A stretch of DNA of 64,000 nt from NCBI RefSeq assembly GCF_004521985.1, contig NZ_SBHZ01000005.1, positions 186,001 through 250,000 on the forward strand, in the 5' to 3' direction. The stretch comes from Ectopseudomonas khazarica (lineage in GTDB: Bacteria; Pseudomonadota; Gammaproteobacteria; Pseudomonadales; Pseudomonadaceae). Below are positions 61,282 to 64,000 of the stretch, one piece after another. Every line of letters begins with the position of its first letter. Within the stretch, counting starts at the first letter, position 1. The notes under the pieces were generated by a model. That model did no database searches and was not told where the DNA came from. It was given only the letters and a program-made list of their open reading frames with translations. The position numbers were made by a program, and so were the translations under genes.

Positions 61282-62259
61282 ATGAAATCTGCCCTGACCC
61301 GAGCCGCACTGGCGGTTTCCTGCCTGGCCTTCGCCGGCCAGCTGCTGGCTGCCGAACCCAAGCGTCCCGAATGCATCGCACCGGCCAAGCCCGGCGGCGG
61401 CTTCGACCTGACCTGCAAGCTGGCCCAGAGCGGCCTCAAGGACACCGGCCTGCTCAAGGCGCCCATGCGCGTCACCTACATGCCGGGTGGTGTCGGCGCC
61501 GTTGCCTACAACGCCGTGGTCGCCCAGCGCGCCAAGGACCCGGGCACCATCACCGCCTTCTCCTCCGGCTCGCTGCTCAACCTGGCCCAGGGCAAGTTCG
61601 GTCGCTACGACGAACACGCCGTCCGCTGGCTGGCGGCGATCGGCACCGACTACGGCGCCATCACCGTACGCGCCGATGCACCCTGGCAGACCCTCGGCGA
61701 GCTGGTCGAGGCGCTGAAGAAAGACCCGGCCAGCGTGGTCTTCGGCGCCGGTGCAACCATCGGCGGCCAGGACTGGATGCAGACCGCACTGATCGCCCGC
61801 GCGGCCGGCATCGACCCGCAGAGCCTGCGCTACGTGGCCTTCGAAGGCGGCGGCGAGACCCTGACCGCGATGCTCGGCGGTCACGTGCAGGTCACTTCCA
61901 GCGGCCTGGGCGAAGTCACCCCGCAACTGGCGGCCGGCAAGGTGCGCATCCTCGCCGTGCTGTCCGACGAGCGTCTGCCGGGCAAGCTGGCGGACATTCC
62001 GACCGCCAAGGAGCAGGGCTACGACATCAGCTGGCCGGTGATTCGCGGCTTCTACATGGGCCCGCAGGTCAGCGACGAGCAGTTCGCCTGGTGGCAGGGC
62101 CAGTTCGAGAAGATGCTGGCACGTGACGACTTCGCCGCCCTGCGCGAACAACGTGACCTGTTCCCGCTGTCGCTGACCGGCGACGAGCTCAACGCCTTCG
62201 TGCTCAAGCAAGTGCAGGACTACAAGGCCCTGGCCGGCGAATTCGGCCTGGTCCAGTAA
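61282..62259 (+). CDS. tctC: tricarboxylate-binding protein TctC
   Basis: The 325-residue periplasmic protein has a signal peptide (cleavage after LLA at about 23). PECIAPAKPGGGFDLTCKLA is the substrate-site start of TctC/Bug proteins, and VTYMPGGVGAVAYNAVVAQR follows. The DWMQTALIARAAGIDPQSLR block is also typical. It captures citrate-like tricarboxylates for the TctAB channel. The gene starts 32 bases after opdH with an AGGAG ribosome site. Confidence 0.95.
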   Translation: MKSALTRAALAVSCLAFAGQLLAAEPKRPECIAPAKPGGGFDLTCKLAQSGLKDTGLLKAPMRVTYMPGGVGAVAYNAVVAQRAKDPGTITAFSSGSLLNLAQGKFGRYDEHAVRWLAAIGTDYGAITVRADAPWQTLGELVEALKKDPASVVFGAGATIGGQDWMQTALIARAAGIDPQSLRYVAFEGGGETLTAMLGGHVQVTSSGLGEVTPQLAAGKVRILAVLSDERLPGKLADIPTAKEQGYDISWPVIRGFYMGPQVSDEQFAWWQGQFEKMLARDDFAALREQRDLFPLSLTGDELNAFVLKQVQDYKALAGEFGLVQ

Positions 62260-62361
62260 CACGCCTGTGCAATCCGCGCCCTGCCGAGGGCGGCGCTGAG
62301 CACCCCACCCGGGTCGTGTTCGGCGCTGCCCTCCGGCCTGGCGCTTCCGAGGTAAATCACC

Positions 62362-62805
62362 ATGTACGTTCGCCTGTTCTCCGCGGTCTGGCTGCTTCTG
62401 TGTGCCTGGCTCGCCGTCATTGCCTGGGGCTTCCAGGCGCCTTTCGCCTATGACCCGGTCGGCCCGCGGGCCTACCCGCTGCTGCTGCTGGCCCTGATGG
62501 GTGTCGGCAGCCTGTGGCTGGTGTTCAAGCCGGGCATGCTCGAACAACGCCTGGACCTTCCCACGGCGCTGCGCAGCGCGCTGTGCGTGGTGGTTCTGCT
62601 GGCCTATGCGCTGACCTTCGAGCCGCTCGGCTTCGTCATCAGCACCAGCCTGGCCACCTTTGCCCTGGGCCTGCTGTTCACCGGCCGCCCGCTGCCCTGC
62701 GCGGTCAGCGCGGTAGCGATGGGCGTGCTGCTGTACGTGTTGTTCGATCTGCTGCTGGACGTGCCCCTGCCGCTCGGCCTGCTTGAAGCCTTCGTGGAGA
62801 GCTGA
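62362..62805 (+). CDS. tctB: tricarboxylate transporter small subunit TctB
   Basis: The 147-residue membrane protein has four hydrophobic helices, starting MYVRLFSAVWLLLCAWLAVI. The block DPVGPRAYPLLLLALMGVGS is typical of the TctB family. It forms the membrane part of the tripartite tricarboxylate transporter with TctA. It lies 102 bases after tctC and stops 2 bases before the tctA start. Confidence 0.93.
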   Translation: MYVRLFSAVWLLLCAWLAVIAWGFQAPFAYDPVGPRAYPLLLLALMGVGSLWLVFKPGMLEQRLDLPTALRSALCVVVLLAYALTFEPLGFVISTSLATFALGLLFTGRPLPCAVSAVAMGVLLYVLFDLLLDVPLPLGLLEAFVES

Positions 62806-62807
62806 AA

Positions 62808-64000
62808 TGGAAACCCTTAACTTCCTGATGCAGGGCTTCGGTGTCGCCACGCGCCCGGACAACCTGCTGGTGGCGCTGTTCGGCGCCTTCGTCGGCACCG
62901 TGGTCGGCCTGCTGCCGGGCCTCGGCCCGATCAACGGCGTGGCCCTGCTGCTGCCGCTGGCGTTCGCCCTCGGCCTGCCGCCGGAAACCGCACTGATTCT
63001 GCTCGCCGCCGTCTACCTGGGCTGCGAGTACGGCGGGCGTATCTCCGCCATCCTGCTCAACGTGCCGGGCGACGCCGCGGCCATCATGACCACCCTCGAC
63101 GGCTACCCGCTGGCGCGTCAGGGCAAGGCGGGCATCGCCCTGTCGCTGTCGGCGGTCAGCTCCTTCATCGGCAGCATCGTCGCCACCTGCGGCGTGGTGC
63201 TGTTCGCGCCGCTGCTGGCGAAGTGGGCCGTGGCCTTCGGCCCCGCCGAATACTTCGTGCTGATGGTGTTCGCCATCGCCTGCCTCGGCGGCATGGTCGG
63301 CGACAAGCCGGTCAAGACCCTGATGGCCGCCCTGATCGGCCTGGCCCTGGCCACGGTCGGCGTGGACTCGACCACCGGCGTCTATCGCTTCACCTTCGAC
63401 AGCGTCAGCCTGTCCGACGGCATCCAGTTCGTCATCGTGGTGATCGGTTTCTTCAGCGTCAGCGAGGTCCTGCTGATGCTGGAGAAGACCCACGGCGGGC
63501 AGAAGGCGGTCAAGGCCAGCGGCCGCCTGCTGTTCAACTTCAAGGAGTTCTGCCAGACCTTCTGGACCATGATCCGCAGCGCCCTGGCCGGCTTCGTCAT
63601 CGGCACCCTCCCCGGCGCCGGCGCCACCATCGCCAGCGCCATGACCTACATGACCGAGAAGCGCATGGCCGGCAGCAAGGGCCGCTTCGGTGACGGTGAC
63701 CTGCGTGGCCTGGCAGCCCCGGAGGCCGCCAACAACGCTTCGGCCTGCGGCTCGCTGATCCCCATGCTGACCCTCGGCGTACCGGGCTCGGGCACCACGG
63801 CGGTGATGATCGGCGCCCTGACCCTGTACAACATCACGCCCGGCCCGCTGCTGTTCGAACAGCAGCCCGACGTGGTCTGGGGCCTGATCGCCTCGCTGTT
63901 CATCGGCAACGTCATCCTGCTGGTGATGAACATCCCGCTGGTCGGCCTGTTCTCGCGCATGCTCAGCGTGCCGAACTGGGTGCTGGTGCCGGCGATCACC
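62808..64000 (+). CDS. tctA: tricarboxylate transporter large subunit TctA (3' end cut by window)
   Basis: About 397 of roughly 500 residues are visible, starting METLNFLMQGFGVATRPDNL. The TctA signature GLLPGLGPINGVALLLPLAF lies at about residues 34-53, and the second repeat has IGTLPGAGATIASAMTYMTE. EAANNASACGSLIPMLTLGV and GVPGSGTTAVMIGALTLYNI are also family blocks. It is the sodium- or proton-driven permease of the TctABC system. The gene continues past 64000. Confidence 0.96.

Noticed and set aside
1..64000. CRISPR arrays, prophage, integrons, rRNA or tRNA genes
   Set aside because: No regularly spaced repeats, phage structural genes, integrase or complete insertion sequence, and no tRNA-like cloverleaf or rRNA segment was noticed on either strand.

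Overview
The window is chromosomal DNA from a high-GC gammaproteobacterium, almost certainly a Pseudomonas in the broad sense. The strongest evidence is the contiguous minus-strand block algU-mucA-mucB-mucC-mucD, lepA, lepB, DUF4845, rnc, era, recO, pdxJ. It runs next to nadB, ygfX/sdhE, ygfZ and the tctDE/opdH-tctCBA locus, which is the order known from P. aeruginosa. The fadD1-fadD2-hydrolase-phaJ cluster, cmoAB and a tiny CcoM gene under an ANR-type box also fit. Repeats of the GTAGGGTGGA type suggest the P. mendocina/oleovorans/stutzeri side of the genus, but that species-level guess is inference.

Layout. 1-5 kb: a truncated thioredoxin-like protein, a small membrane protein and the helicase gene hrpA, which carries an in-frame dispersed repeat. 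5.1-5.7 kb: a RelE/HigB-type toxin-antitoxin pair. 5.8-14.9 kb: divergent regulator/transporter pairs (Lrp-LysE, YdhP-LysR, MarR-EamA-CynX), a secreted protein of unknown function and a chemoreceptor. 15.2-20.7 kb: two long-chain acyl-CoA ligases, an alpha/beta hydrolase and a MaoC/PhaJ enoyl-CoA hydratase. 20.9-24.6 kb: a cytosine salvage operon in which a PucR regulator lies between permease and deaminase. 24.9-32.1 kb: an AaeXAB-like efflux operon, ccoM, and a TetR-regulated ABC exporter with a lipoprotein adaptor. 32.1-41.6 kb: an AlkB-type repair dioxygenase, RapA, an ECF sigma factor of the DUF6596 type, a YhhN lysoplasmalogenase, CmoA/CmoB wobble-uridine modification, and a LysR regulator beside a small basic protein. 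41.7-52.1 kb: the housekeeping block for vitamin B6, DNA repair, RNA processing, secretion and translation, then the AlgU envelope-stress regulon. 52.6-64 kb: NadB, the SdhE/YgfX pair, YgfZ, an HDOD protein, an orphan periplasmic binding protein, and the TctDE-controlled tricarboxylate uptake system (OpdH porin, TctC, TctB, TctA cut by the window end).

The genes are mostly core metabolism and regulation. I see no prophage, integron, CRISPR array, complete insertion sequence or rRNA/tRNA gene. The parts that repay attention are regulatory and repeat structures: perfect inverted repeats in front of several local regulators (MarR, TetR, Lrp, codB-pucR), a possible leaderless toxin transcript with an inverted repeat around its start codon, an ANR box in front of ccoM, an AlgU-type autoregulatory promoter, an 11-bp tandem repeat between tctD and opdH, a 155-bp MITE-like element with terminal inverted repeats and a TTAG flanking duplication, and the translated repeat inside hrpA. 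I did not find a convincing wholly new multi-gene system. The best candidates for undescribed biology are small genes next to known ones (the basic protein overlapping alkB, the small protein divergent from LysR) and the unidentified secreted protein at 9.4-10.2 kb.
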